From the NCBI RefSeq assembly GCF_050870875.2, contig NZ_CP194041.2, positions 1,860,001 to 1,924,000 on the forward strand: a DNA stretch of 64,000 bases. The letters are read 5' to 3'. Shown here one piece after another: positions 43,112 through 52,391 of the stretch. The DNA is from Agarivorans sp050870875 (GTDB lineage: Bacteria; Pseudomonadota; Gammaproteobacteria; Enterobacterales; Celerinatantimonadaceae). The notes beneath the pieces are model-generated. The model did no database searches. It was not told where the DNA came from and saw nothing but the letters and a program-made list of their open reading frames with translations. The position numbers were made by a program, and so were the translations under genes. Position 1 is the stretch's first letter. Every line of letters begins with the position of its first letter.

Positions 43112-43618
43112 ATGAATCAGCTACAAGCTACTTGGTACCTACTTTATTGCAAAGCGGGTCAAGAGGCTCGCGCACAATTGCACCTCGCTAATCAAGCTTA
43201 CGCTTCCTATTGTCCTTATATCTGTGTAGAGCGAATTAATAAAGGAAAACTTAGACACAAACAAGAAGCGCTATTTCCTAACTATTTGTTTGTGCAACTG
43301 AATGAAGAAAGCAATTTTAACGCTGTACGCTCAACTCGAGGCGTGATTGATTTTGTTAAGGTTGGCCGAAACTATCAAGTGGTTGCTGATGGCATGATTG
43401 CTCAAATAAAAAGTAGTGAGTACGCCCACAGTCAGCCAACGATTGAGCAGGTATATCAGCCAGGGATGAAAGTAGCTGTTCAGCAAGGTGCTTTTCAATC
43501 ACTTGAGGCAATTTATCAGCGAGCCGATGGTTTAGAGCGCTCGGTAATTTTGGTTCGTTTATTGAATCAGCAAGCGTCCTTAGTTGTTAACAATAGAGAT
43601 ATTTGTCTCGCCTGTTAA
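43112..43618 (+). CDS. rfaH: Transcription antiterminator RfaH
   Basis: A 168-residue NusG paralogue with the start TWYLLYCKAGQEARAQLHL, LFPNYLFVQL and TRGVIDFVKVG of the NGN domain. A C-terminal KOW-type domain follows (about 115-165), which in RfaH refolds to recruit ribosomes. It loads on RNA polymerase paused at ops and keeps long operons transcribed. A perfect ops sequence lies 58 bases after its stop, so the polysaccharide operon beside it is the obvious target. Confidence 0.93.
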   Translation: MNQLQATWYLLYCKAGQEARAQLHLANQAYASYCPYICVERINKGKLRHKQEALFPNYLFVQLNEESNFNAVRSTRGVIDFVKVGRNYQVVADGMIAQIKSSEYAHSQPTIEQVYQPGMKVAVQQGAFQSLEAIYQRADGLERSVILVRLLNQQASLVVNNRDICLAC

Positions 43619-43634
43619 TTTGATGTTGCAAAAA

Positions 43635-43640
43635 TATAAC
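43635..43640 (+). promoter_or_regulatory. Possible -10 box upstream of ops
   Basis: TATAAC at 43635-43640 matches five of six -10 positions. The hexamer 17 bases upstream (CTGTTA) matches the -35 poorly. If used, ops would fall in the early transcribed leader, as RfaH requires. Confidence 0.3.
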
Positions 43641-43676
43641 CTAGCATGGATGGCGAATTGGGGGCCGAAACCTAAG

Positions 43677-43687
43677 GGCGGTAGCGT
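43677..43687 (+). promoter_or_regulatory. ops element (RfaH loading site)
   Basis: GGCGGTAGCGT at 43677-43687 is identical to the core ops sequence of E. coli rfb/waa/kps leaders. It lies in the 259-base untranslated stretch between rfaH and the export gene, 190 bases before that ATG. The wider 39-base JUMPstart is not conserved. Confidence 0.9.
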
Positions 43688-43877
43688 TTTTAATTTGATG
43701 TTCTATCTAAAGTACTATATTTCAACAAATCAATTTATCTGCTTAGAAAATGAGCGTATTAATCACTTTGTAAGTTTACGTAAGCAACGTAGTTGAAGTA
43801 ATATGTAGCCAGTTATTATTAACGTTTTAATTTGATTGAAACTCCGCAACCTAGTTTGAGAAAGAGAATATAACGGA

Positions 43878-46538
43878 ATGAAATTTGGACTAAAAAGTCT
43901 TATCGCGATCTGCTTGGTAGCTTGTTCACAGAATGTTTTCGCTGTAAATGTAAGCCCAGAACAGATGCAGATGCTTAAGGCGCTTCCCGCAGAGCAACAG
44001 GCGGCACTAGCGAAGCAATATGGCGTGGATGTTTCTCAACTTAATTCGTCAAATGCATCTCAGGAGGAAGTTTTGGCTGCTCCAAAACTTCCCGAAAAAC
44101 GCAATACTCGGGAAGACGAAGAGCAAAATATAGCAAAAAAGAATAGTGCGGGGCAGGTTGAAGAACTACAGCGCTTTGGTTTAGACGTATTTGCGACCCA
44201 ACCGGCAACTTTTGCTCCCTTAAGCAATGTGCCAGTAACCGATAATTATCGACTAGGGCCTGGTGATACCTTAGTTGTTCAATTATTTGGTAAAGAAAAC
44301 AGTAAATTTGAATTTCGGGTGAATCGTTATGGCTCGATTAGTTTTCCCGAATTGGGCCCGGTTAATGTCGCGGGCTTAAGTTTTTCAGAAGTAAAAGAGT
44401 TACTCACTAAGACGATTTCGGAGAAGAAAATTGGAGTGCGCAGCAGTATCACCATGGGTGAACTGCGCAGCATCGAAGTTTTTGTGCTTGGCGAAGCCTA
44501 TCAGCCGGGTAAATATTTAGTGAGTTCTTTGTCGACGATGACACATGCCTTATACGCCAGTGGAGGGGTTAATGGTAAGGGCAGTTTAAGAGATATTCGT
44601 TTACTTCGAGATGGTAAGTTAGTGAATCGTTTGGATGTGTATGATTTGCTGATTAATGGAGATACTTCTGATGACTTGCAGCTACGTTCTGGCGATGTGA
44701 TTTTCATTGCCCCTTTGGGACCGACTGCGAGCATAGATGGAGAAGTTGTCCGCCCTGCAATTTATGAGCTAAATGACCATGAAACGGTAAAAGACCTTGT
44801 CTCTATGGCTGGTGGATATACAACCAAAGCTTATAAAAATTCAGTCAGTTTTGAGCGGATTACTAAAGAAGGTTTAATTGATTTAAATACCCTCGATTTA
44901 AACAACAAAACAGATTTATCTAAAAGACTGAATAATGGCGATTTTTTAACTATAGACGCTATCGTTAAACATACAAAAAATTATGTTTCAGTGAAAGGTA
45001 ACGTGGTTCGGGAAGGCCGTTTTCAGTGGCGAGCAGGTATCAAAGTGTCAGACCTGTTTCCGAGCATTCATCGCAGTTTGTATCAAAGTAGTGACCTCAA
45101 TTATGCCTTGGTTGTGAGGCGTAAACCGGATCAAACGATTCAAGTTCTACAAATCAATTTAGGTCTGGCGATTAGTAATAAACAATCACAAAGCAATATT
45201 GAATTAAACGCCGAAGATGAAATATTAGTCTTCACTAAATATGACCTCGCTAAGTTTGACGATGCTTTTTCCATCGCGACTAACGAAAAGGATGTATTGT
45301 CAGTTGATGCTGCCGAAATTAATGCCAAGGTAGAAGAGACCGAACAGGCGCAGAATAAAACCGTTGGTAACATCCAAGGTGATGACGGCTATGACTTTGA
45401 GCGTGCATCTCAGTTAACTCGTATACCCGTGGAGCAAATTAAAAAAGCATTTTCATCCACCCGAGAAAAGTTACTTGCACCAGTGTTAACGCTGCTGCAG
45501 GCTCAGTCATCTATTCATGATGATGCCCATCTCGTAGAAATATTTGGTGAAGTGAAATTTCCTGGCGTTTATCCAATCACGGATAAAAATACCATTAAAG
45601 ACTTAATTACGGCAGCTGGCGGATTAAATAATGGTGCTTATGCGCAACATAGCGAACTTTCGCGCACTGTTGTTCGGGATGGCCATGCGAAAGTTAACGT
45701 ATTGCGTTTAAATCTTAATGATGCCTTGCAAAATAATCCGGCGGATAATTTGGTGTTGCAGTCGCGTGACCGACTCAATGTATTGGCGGTTCCTAATTTA
45801 CGTAAACAACGTACCGTGAATATACAAGGGGAAGTGCGTTTTCCTGGAACATACGTGATTAAACGCGGTGAGACTTTGGGGGCAGTGATTAAGCGTGCGG
45901 GAGGCTTAACCGACTACGCTCACGAAGACGGTGCGGTATTTACGCGTGAGGCGTTGCGTTTACGAGAACAAAAACAGATTGACTCCTATGCTGAGGCGAT
46001 TCGCCAAGAGGTGGCGAAGAAGAGTTTACGGCAAACCGGACCCGGCAGTTTTTCTTCATCGGCATCGCCTTCCGAGCAGTTGGCTCTAATTGAAGAGATG
46101 AGTTCAACCAAGGCTTTGGGGCGAATGGTGGTTGATTTACCGGCTATTTTGGCACATGACGATTCCAAAGATTTTATGTTGGAAGATCAAGATTTACTTT
46201 ATGTGCCGCAATATCGCAATACAGTCACGATTATGGGTGAAGTACAAATCTCGACATCTTATTTGTTAGACGAGAAGTATAGCTATAAAGATTATATTAA
46301 TTTTGCTGGTGGGACTAAAAAACAAGCCGATGAAGATCGGGTGTTTGTGGTTAAAGCAAATGGAGCAGTCTATAAACCCGAATCAGGATTTTGGTTTAAA
46401 AACAACTCTCAAGATTTACAACCGGGTGACACAATTGTAGTCCCTATTGATACCGACTACCGTGATGCGCTAAGTATGTGGACGGCGGTAACTCAAATTA
46501 TGTATCAAATAGGTGTTGCGGTTAACGTTATTAAGTAA
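43878..46538 (+). CDS. otnA: Large SLBB polysaccharide export protein (Wza/OtnA-like)
   Basis: An 886-residue periplasmic/outer-membrane export protein. The signal sequence contains LVAC, which could be a lipobox (Cys16). A Poly_export domain starts near residue 125 (DNYRLGPGDTLVVQLFG), and several SLBB domains follow (around 200-280, 285-360, 550-640, 655-735, 780-880). It is far longer than Wza (about 380) and matches the OtnA type found in Vibrio O139 capsule loci. First gene behind ops. Confidence 0.88.
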   Translation: MKFGLKSLIAICLVACSQNVFAVNVSPEQMQMLKALPAEQQAALAKQYGVDVSQLNSSNASQEEVLAAPKLPEKRNTREDEEQNIAKKNSAGQVEELQRFGLDVFATQPATFAPLSNVPVTDNYRLGPGDTLVVQLFGKENSKFEFRVNRYGSISFPELGPVNVAGLSFSEVKELLTKTISEKKIGVRSSITMGELRSIEVFVLGEAYQPGKYLVSSLSTMTHALYASGGVNGKGSLRDIRLLRDGKLVNRLDVYDLLINGDTSDDLQLRSGDVIFIAPLGPTASIDGEVVRPAIYELNDHETVKDLVSMAGGYTTKAYKNSVSFERITKEGLIDLNTLDLNNKTDLSKRLNNGDFLTIDAIVKHTKNYVSVKGNVVREGRFQWRAGIKVSDLFPSIHRSLYQSSDLNYALVVRRKPDQTIQVLQINLGLAISNKQSQSNIELNAEDEILVFTKYDLAKFDDAFSIATNEKDVLSVDAAEINAKVEETEQAQNKTVGNIQGDDGYDFERASQLTRIPVEQIKKAFSSTREKLLAPVLTLLQAQSSIHDDAHLVEIFGEVKFPGVYPITDKNTIKDLITAAGGLNNGAYAQHSELSRTVVRDGHAKVNVLRLNLNDALQNNPADNLVLQSRDRLNVLAVPNLRKQRTVNIQGEVRFPGTYVIKRGETLGAVIKRAGGLTDYAHEDGAVFTREALRLREQKQIDSYAEAIRQEVAKKSLRQTGPGSFSSSASPSEQLALIEEMSSTKALGRMVVDLPAILAHDDSKDFMLEDQDLLYVPQYRNTVTIMGEVQISTSYLLDEKYSYKDYINFAGGTKKQADEDRVFVVKANGAVYKPESGFWFKNNSQDLQPGDTIVVPIDTDYRDALSMWTAVTQIMYQIGVAVNVIK

Positions 46539-46611
46539 CTGTACATTATTTCGGGCCTTGGTTTGCGCTAAGGCTATTGCTTTATCTAACTTATCGGTAT
46601 TTGACTTAACT

Positions 46612-47607
46612 ATGAACAGCAGTACGCCACAGCAACATCAGCAGCGGTTTCAAGATTATCCGCCTCAGTTTCAGCAGCAAGAGGATGAAATTGACTTACG
46701 TGAGTTATTTGCTGTTATTTGGCGTGGTAAATGGCTAATTTTAGCCTGTACCACACTTTTTGCGGTGGCAGCGGTTTTTTTTGCAATTAGCCAACCCAAT
46801 ATTTACCGTGCAAACGCCTTGTTGGCGGCGACTAATCAAGAAAATAACAAACTCAATAGTATGGCTTCGCAGTTTGGTGGTTTGGCATCGTTGGCGGGGA
46901 TTAACCTTGGCAGTGGAGGCGGAACCGATCAGACAACGCTGGCCATCGAAGTACTCAAATCCAGGCAGTTCTTTAGTGAATTTGTTAACAAATACCAAAT
47001 AAAACCACAGTTGATGGCGGCCTTATCATGGGATCCAATTAGCGAGAAATTGGATTTAGATCCGGAATTGTATGACGCCGGCTCAAAGACCTGGGTGCGC
47101 GAGGCCAAACCGCCGCAACAGCCAGAACCATCCATGCAAGAAAGCCATGAGTTCTTTTTGAAGGAAATTCTGAGCGTTTCTACTGATAAAGAAACCGGTT
47201 TAATCACTCTTGCAGCGGAGCATATTTCGCCAGTGGTTGCCCAACAGTGGGTGAGTTGGTTGATTGAAGATATTAACCAAGTGATGAAACAACGTGCTCG
47301 TTTAGAAACCATGGCAAATATTAATTATTTAAAACAGCAGCTGGAAAAAACGTCGGTTGCGCAGATGCAGAGTGTTTTCTATCAATTGATTGAAGAGCAG
47401 ACCAAAACGTTAATGTTAGCCGAGGCCAATGAGGACTTCGTGTTTAAAGTGATTGATCCACCTGTTGTTGCAGAAAAAAAAGTAAAACCTAAACGAGCGT
47501 TAATTTGTGTATTAGGGACCTTGTTGGGTGGAATGCTTGGTGTGATGCTGGTACTTATTCGCCATTTTTCTCGAAGCGAACAACAAAGTACAGAAAACAA
47601 TGAGTAA
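46612..47607 (+). CDS. wzz: Chain-length determinant protein (Wzz/OtnB-like)
   Basis: About 331 residues with two membrane helices (about 40-60 and 293-315) flanking a periplasmic helical domain. The N-terminal EDEIDLRELFAVIWRGKW and C-terminal KPKRALICVLGTLLGGMLGV are Wzz hallmarks. It sets polymer length in Wzy-dependent assembly. ATG at 46612 is preferred; the frame stays open to 46513 with an unconserved stretch. It pairs with the upstream OtnA-like gene. Confidence 0.93.
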   Translation: MNSSTPQQHQQRFQDYPPQFQQQEDEIDLRELFAVIWRGKWLILACTTLFAVAAVFFAISQPNIYRANALLAATNQENNKLNSMASQFGGLASLAGINLGSGGGTDQTTLAIEVLKSRQFFSEFVNKYQIKPQLMAALSWDPISEKLDLDPELYDAGSKTWVREAKPPQQPEPSMQESHEFFLKEILSVSTDKETGLITLAAEHISPVVAQQWVSWLIEDINQVMKQRARLETMANINYLKQQLEKTSVAQMQSVFYQLIEEQTKTLMLAEANEDFVFKVIDPPVVAEKKVKPKRALICVLGTLLGGMLGVMLVLIRHFSRSEQQSTENNE

Positions 47608-47652
47608 AATACTCTTGATAGCTTTAAGCTTAAATTTCATAGGTTGGCAGGG

Positions 47653-48777
47653 ATGAGCATCTTCGTTTTGTCTTTATTTGTAGCATTTGGTGGTACTTTT
47701 AGTGCGATTAAATTGTTAAAACCGATTGCGGTGAAACACCAGCTCGTGGATAAACCAAATGAGCGAAAATTGCACGTAGGCGCCATTCCGCTGATTGGTG
47801 GGATTGCGGTATATGTGGGTTTTGTATTGTCACTGATGGTGATTGCTCACGGCTATGATGTTTCTTTCAAGTATTTTTTACTGGCTTCTGGTGGGATCTT
47901 GTTAGTCGGAATGCTGGATGATAAATACGATTTAAGTGTACGCCTCCGGATGTTTTGTCAAGCCGTGGCTGCTAGTGTCATGATGTTTGCCAGTGGAGAT
48001 AGAATTGAAAATTTAGGTAACTTACTTGCTTTTGGTGATATTCATTTAGGATGGATTTCTATCCCCTTTACTTTGTTAGCGGTTATGGGCGCGATTAATG
48101 CCTATAACATGGTGGATGGTATCGATGGTCTTGTGGGGGGCGTAACTTTTAGCAGTATGTTGTCGTTGTCTTTGCTGTTTATATTAGAAGGTTATTTGAT
48201 TGAATCATGGATAGCAATGTGTTTGGTGGTATCGCTGATCCCTTATCTTATTTTTAACCTCACACGTGCCGATAACCCCAACCGTACAAAGATTTTCATG
48301 GGGGACGCGGGTTCAATGTTTGTAGGCCTGAGTGTGGTTTGGTTACTTGCCATTGGCTCTCAAGGTGAATCAGCGGCATTTAATCCAGTGACTTCACTAT
48401 GGGTTATTGCGATTCCTCTGATGGATATGGCCGGAGTGATGATCCGTCGTAAACGTAAAGGCTGCTCTCCTTTTAAGCCTGACCGAGATCATCTTCACCA
48501 CATTTTCATGCGTGCAGGCTTTAACTCCAAACAAACACTTATTTGTATTACTAGTTTAAGTTTTACTATTTCTATGTTTGGCGTGCTACTCAATCATCTT
48601 AACGTACCTGACTGGTTTTCTTTTGGGTTGTTTCTCGCGGTTTTTGCGGGATACTTGACGGCTTTACGTTATATTTGGCGTTTGCTAAAAGCATTTCGAA
48701 AAATAGAAGCATTTCGGCGAATGCGACGTGTGAATCAAATCAAGTTATCAAGAAGTTATAAGCACAAAAGCGTTTAG
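47653..48777 (+). CDS. wecA: Undecaprenyl-phosphate GlcNAc-1-phosphate transferase (WecA-type)
   Basis: A 374-residue polytopic enzyme of the WecA/MraY family that starts the lipid-linked repeat unit. Motifs seen: VDKPNERKLHVGAIPLIGG, GMLDDKYDL, NAYNMVDGIDGL, FMGDAGSMFVG and the HLHHIFMRAG loop. ATG at 47653 is chosen; TTG at 47644 is the alternative. It implies an N-acetylhexosamine as first sugar. Confidence 0.95.
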   Translation: MSIFVLSLFVAFGGTFSAIKLLKPIAVKHQLVDKPNERKLHVGAIPLIGGIAVYVGFVLSLMVIAHGYDVSFKYFLLASGGILLVGMLDDKYDLSVRLRMFCQAVAASVMMFASGDRIENLGNLLAFGDIHLGWISIPFTLLAVMGAINAYNMVDGIDGLVGGVTFSSMLSLSLLFILEGYLIESWIAMCLVVSLIPYLIFNLTRADNPNRTKIFMGDAGSMFVGLSVVWLLAIGSQGESAAFNPVTSLWVIAIPLMDMAGVMIRRKRKGCSPFKPDRDHLHHIFMRAGFNSKQTLICITSLSFTISMFGVLLNHLNVPDWFSFGLFLAVFAGYLTALRYIWRLLKAFRKIEAFRRMRRVNQIKLSRSYKHKSV

Positions 48778-48953
48778 AAAAAGACAGTGCATATGGTGGT
48801 CAGCTGTTGCTGGCGAAAATCCTAAATTCGAAGAAATCAGAACATTACTAAGGCTGGTAATAAACAGCCTGCCTTAAAACGAATAAAGTGTGCCGTGGCA
48901 AGCAAGCAGGCTATGTCTGCTTTATCAAATATGATTAATAAGATAGTACAGCA

Positions 48954-49424
48954 ATGCTTGAAGTAGAAACATTTAAAACCGTTATTCAATCGACACCGTT
49001 GGTGTCGATTGATCTTATTGTGCGTAATGCGAGCGGTCAAATACTATTAGGTAAACGCAACAATCGCCCAGCCAAAGGTTATTGGTTTGTGCCAGGCGGT
49101 CGCGTATTGAAAGACGAGCCCTTGGATACAGCATTCCCACGCTTGATGAGGCAAGAGCTTGGCTTAGATAATGCGACTTCAAGCTTTAAAGGTGTTTACC
49201 AGCATTTTTATGATGATAACTTTTCATCAGATGATTTTACTACTCACTATGTGGTGCTCGCCTACGAAATAGTGGTGCATGGCTCGTTATCCGGTTTACC
49301 TGACGAACAGCACTGCGAATATCATTGGTTCGATGAAGCTGACTTATTAAGCAATGAGTTGGTACATCGTCATACCCAGTGGTATTTTCAAGCGGATAAA
49401 CGCGCCGATCAATTTTTTATGTAA
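48954..49424 (+). CDS. gmm: GDP-mannose mannosyl hydrolase (Gmm/NudD)
   Basis: A 156-residue Nudix protein. The variant Nudix box GGRVLKDEPLDTAF...RQELGL, lacking the full REUXEE set, and the N-terminal PLVSIDLIVRN are typical of Gmm. It hydrolyses GDP-mannose or GDP-fucose and often accompanies GDP-6-deoxyhexose clusters, including the E. coli colitose O-antigens. A 176-base gap precedes it. Confidence 0.9.
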   Translation: MLEVETFKTVIQSTPLVSIDLIVRNASGQILLGKRNNRPAKGYWFVPGGRVLKDEPLDTAFPRLMRQELGLDNATSSFKGVYQHFYDDNFSSDDFTTHYVVLAYEIVVHGSLSGLPDEQHCEYHWFDEADLLSNELVHRHTQWYFQADKRADQFFM

Positions 49425-49494
49425 CGAATTTAGCGTAGACACGGTTGTTTGTGTTGAACTTAAACGAATTAATTTAGTGAATAAGGTTTATTCT

Positions 49495-50898
49495 ATGATT
49501 ACTCCAGTGATTATGGCTGGCGGCACTGGTTCGCGCTTGTGGCCATTAAGTCGTGCGCTATATCCAAAGCAGTTTTTGACCTTAACCAGTGAACATTCGA
49601 TGCTCCAAGAAACGCTGGTGCGTCTGGCGGGTGTCGAGACCAATAAGCCGTTGATAATTTGTAATGAAGAACATCGCTTTATTGTGGCAGAACAATTAAG
49701 AGCGATGGAGCAGCCAGCATCAATAATTCTTGAACCGGTTGGTCGAAATACTGCGCCAGCAGTTGCAATTGCTGCCAAGGCTGTGGAAGGTGATAATGAC
49801 CCCTTGCTATTGGTACTGGCCGCGGATCACGTTATTCAAGACCCTGTTGCTTTTCGTGAGGCTATCAATAATGCTATTCCCTTAGCCGAAGCTGGTAAGT
49901 TGGTCACTTTTGGCATTGTAGCCGATAAAGCGCACACGGGTTATGGCTACATTCAACGTGGGGAGTCTATCGCGGATAGCAATGGATATTTGGTCGAAAA
50001 ATTCGTTGAAAAACCTGATTTAGACACGGCTACTCATTATGTGAGTAGTGGGGAGTTCTATTGGAACAGTGGCATGTTTTTATTTAAAGCTAGTCGCTAT
50101 TTGGAGGTGCTTACAGCGTTTAGGCCCGATATTGCCCAAGCTTGTACTCAAGCTATGAATAATACCTCGCAAGACCAAGATTTTACCCGCCTAGATAGCG
50201 AAGCATTTGCCTTGTGCCCCGATGAATCTATTGATTACGCGGTGATGGAGCAGACTAAAGATGCAGTCGTGATGCCTTTAGATGCAGGTTGGAATGATAT
50301 AGGGTCGTGGTCTTCGTTGTGGGAAGTGAACGCAAAAGATGACAATGGCAATGTTTGCATTGGCGATATCATAACTCATGATACAAGCAACTGCTTAGTG
50401 CATGGCGGTGACCGTCTTATAGCTACCGTTGGGCTAAACGATATGGTAGTTATAGATACTAAAGACGCATTACTAGTAGCCGATAAATCCCGAGTACAAG
50501 AAGTTAAAACGATCGTTGAACGACTAAAGTTGGATAAACGCAGTGAATTTGAAAACCATCGTGAAGTTTACCGACCTTGGGGAAAATATGACTCTATTGG
50601 TATTGGTGCTCGCGATCAAGTTAAACGTATTACGGTAAAGCCTGGTGGCAAGTTGTCGATTCAAAAACACTATCACCGTGCAGAGCATTGGATTGTGGTA
50701 TCGGGGACTGCGAGTGTACTGCGAGGCGAAGAAACGCAATTGGTGACTGAAAACCAATCTATTTATATTCCCTTGGGTACCGTTCATGCCTTAGAAAACC
50801 CAGGAAAGATCCCCTTAGAAATGATTGAAGTGCAAACTGGTAGTTATCTTGGAGAAGATGACATTGTTCGCTTCGAAGATAAGTATGGCCGAGTATAA
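49495..50898 (+). CDS. manC: Mannose-1-phosphate guanylyltransferase ManC
   Basis: A 467-residue bifunctional-type enzyme. The GDP-Man pyrophosphorylase domain (MAGGTGSRLWPLSR, FVEKPD) is followed by a C-terminal cupin (about 350-467, RPWGKYDS, KHYHRAEHWIVVSG) that often carries phosphomannose isomerase activity. ATG at 49495 is preferred; the frame is open far upstream into gmm, but those codons lack conservation. It supplies GDP-mannose to gmd. Confidence 0.97.
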   Translation: MITPVIMAGGTGSRLWPLSRALYPKQFLTLTSEHSMLQETLVRLAGVETNKPLIICNEEHRFIVAEQLRAMEQPASIILEPVGRNTAPAVAIAAKAVEGDNDPLLLVLAADHVIQDPVAFREAINNAIPLAEAGKLVTFGIVADKAHTGYGYIQRGESIADSNGYLVEKFVEKPDLDTATHYVSSGEFYWNSGMFLFKASRYLEVLTAFRPDIAQACTQAMNNTSQDQDFTRLDSEAFALCPDESIDYAVMEQTKDAVVMPLDAGWNDIGSWSSLWEVNAKDDNGNVCIGDIITHDTSNCLVHGGDRLIATVGLNDMVVIDTKDALLVADKSRVQEVKTIVERLKLDKRSEFENHREVYRPWGKYDSIGIGARDQVKRITVKPGGKLSIQKHYHRAEHWIVVSGTASVLRGEETQLVTENQSIYIPLGTVHALENPGKIPLEMIEVQTGSYLGEDDIVRFEDKYGRV

Positions 50899-50907
50899 GG
50901 AGCGAGC

Positions 50908-52341
50908 ATGTCAACGGTAAGCAATTTAACCAGCAGTAAAATAATTGAAGATAGTGGTGTTGCCTTTGGTACTAGCGGTGCAAGGGGCTTAGTGACGCAG
51001 TTGACAGCGAATGTATGTGCTGCATTTACACATGCGTTTATCGAGAGTATGCGTGCTAATTTTAGCTTTGATATGGTCGCCATAGCGATAGATAATCGCC
51101 CTAGCAGCTATGCCATGGCACAGGCTTGTGTTGTAGCCCTTAAGCAGCAAGGTATCCAGTTTGTCTATTATGGGGTGGTGCCAACACCTGCGCTTGCGTA
51201 TGTGGCGCAAGAAGACAATATGCCAGCTATTATGGTCACAGGAAGTCATATTCCTTTTGATAGAAATGGCCTTAAGTTTTATCGCCCAGATGGTGAGATC
51301 TCAAAAGCGGACGAACAGGCCATTATTGCCACTGCTGTACCCTTTGCTCCGCTTGAGTGCCTACCAGAACTGGAGGTTAATAGCCGCGCTGCAGATGAAT
51401 ATATCACACGTTATACTTCGCTGTTTCATGAACCGTTTCTAACTGGTAAGCGAATTGGTGTTTACGAACATTCGAGTGCGGGTAGAGACTTATATTATCG
51501 AATTTTTGAAGCCTTAGGTGCAGAGGTGGTGGCTATCGAACGTAGCGACAGTTTTGTACCTATTGATACTGAGGCAGTATCACAAGAGGATAAGCGTAAA
51601 GCAAAGGGCTGGGCGCAACAGTATAATCTTGATCTAGTGTTCTCTACGGATGGTGATGGTGATAGACCGTTAGTGTCAGATGAGAATGGTGATTGGTTAC
51701 GCGGCGATATTTTGGGCTTACTCTGTGCGGACGGGCTTAATGTTAGTGCTTTGGCTGTCCCTGTAAGTTGTAATACTGCTATTGAGTTGAGTCAAAAATT
51801 CGAATGTGTGAAACGGACTAAAATTGGTTCACCCTATGTTATCGCAGAATTCGAGCCATTGAGTCAGTTGTACACATCCGTCGCTGGCTTTGAAGCCAAC
51901 GGTGGTTTTTTGTTAGGTAGTGATGTCAAGGTTAATGGACGAATGTTAAAAGCCTTACCTACAAGAGACGCGGTATTACCGGCAATTATGTTGTTAGTGG
52001 CAGCACAGAACACCAATATCAGCGTGTTAGTTGATGAATTACCCCAGCGGTTTACCGATAGTGACCGGATCCAAAATTTTGCGACAGCAAAAAGCCAACA
52101 AATCGTCGCAGATGGCGTAAAAGATCCGCAGTTATTAATACAACAGTTGGGGTTTGTCGGCTTAGATGTAGTATCTGTAGATACTACTGACGGCTTGAGA
52201 ATTGAGCTTACCAATCAGCTTATTATGCATTTACGCCCGTCAGGCAATGCCCCAGAATTACGCTGTTATGCTGAGGCTGCTACTGCTGAGCAAGCTATTG
52301 AGTGTGTACAAAGAAGTTTAACTAATATTAGGTCTCTATAA
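50908..52341 (+). CDS. manB: Phosphomannomutase ManB
   Basis: A 477-residue alpha-D-phosphohexomutase. FGTSGARGLV, the phosphoserine loop TGSHIPFDRNG (instead of the usual TASHNP), the metal loop STDGDGDRPL and a C-terminal RPSGNAPELRCYAE phosphate loop are present. The TGSHIP variant occurs in the mutases of Vibrio O-antigen loci. It makes mannose-1-phosphate for ManC, 9 bases upstream. Confidence 0.94.
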   Translation: MSTVSNLTSSKIIEDSGVAFGTSGARGLVTQLTANVCAAFTHAFIESMRANFSFDMVAIAIDNRPSSYAMAQACVVALKQQGIQFVYYGVVPTPALAYVAQEDNMPAIMVTGSHIPFDRNGLKFYRPDGEISKADEQAIIATAVPFAPLECLPELEVNSRAADEYITRYTSLFHEPFLTGKRIGVYEHSSAGRDLYYRIFEALGAEVVAIERSDSFVPIDTEAVSQEDKRKAKGWAQQYNLDLVFSTDGDGDRPLVSDENGDWLRGDILGLLCADGLNVSALAVPVSCNTAIELSQKFECVKRTKIGSPYVIAEFEPLSQLYTSVAGFEANGGFLLGSDVKVNGRMLKALPTRDAVLPAIMLLVAAQNTNISVLVDELPQRFTDSDRIQNFATAKSQQIVADGVKDPQLLIQQLGFVGLDVVSVDTTDGLRIELTNQLIMHLRPSGNAPELRCYAEAATAEQAIECVQRSLTNIRSL

Positions 52342-52391
52342 ACCTACTATTAACGTTTAATTGATTAAAAATGTCGAGTTGGAATTAAGTA

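Noticed and set aside
43584..43796. Small frame of 70 codons running through the ops site
   Set aside because: It begins inside rfaH in another frame and reads through ops; no ribosome site.
49354..49494. Extended N-terminus of ManC
   Set aside because: The frame is open here but overlaps gmm and lacks conserved sequence; ATG at 49495 starts directly before the nucleotide-binding motif.
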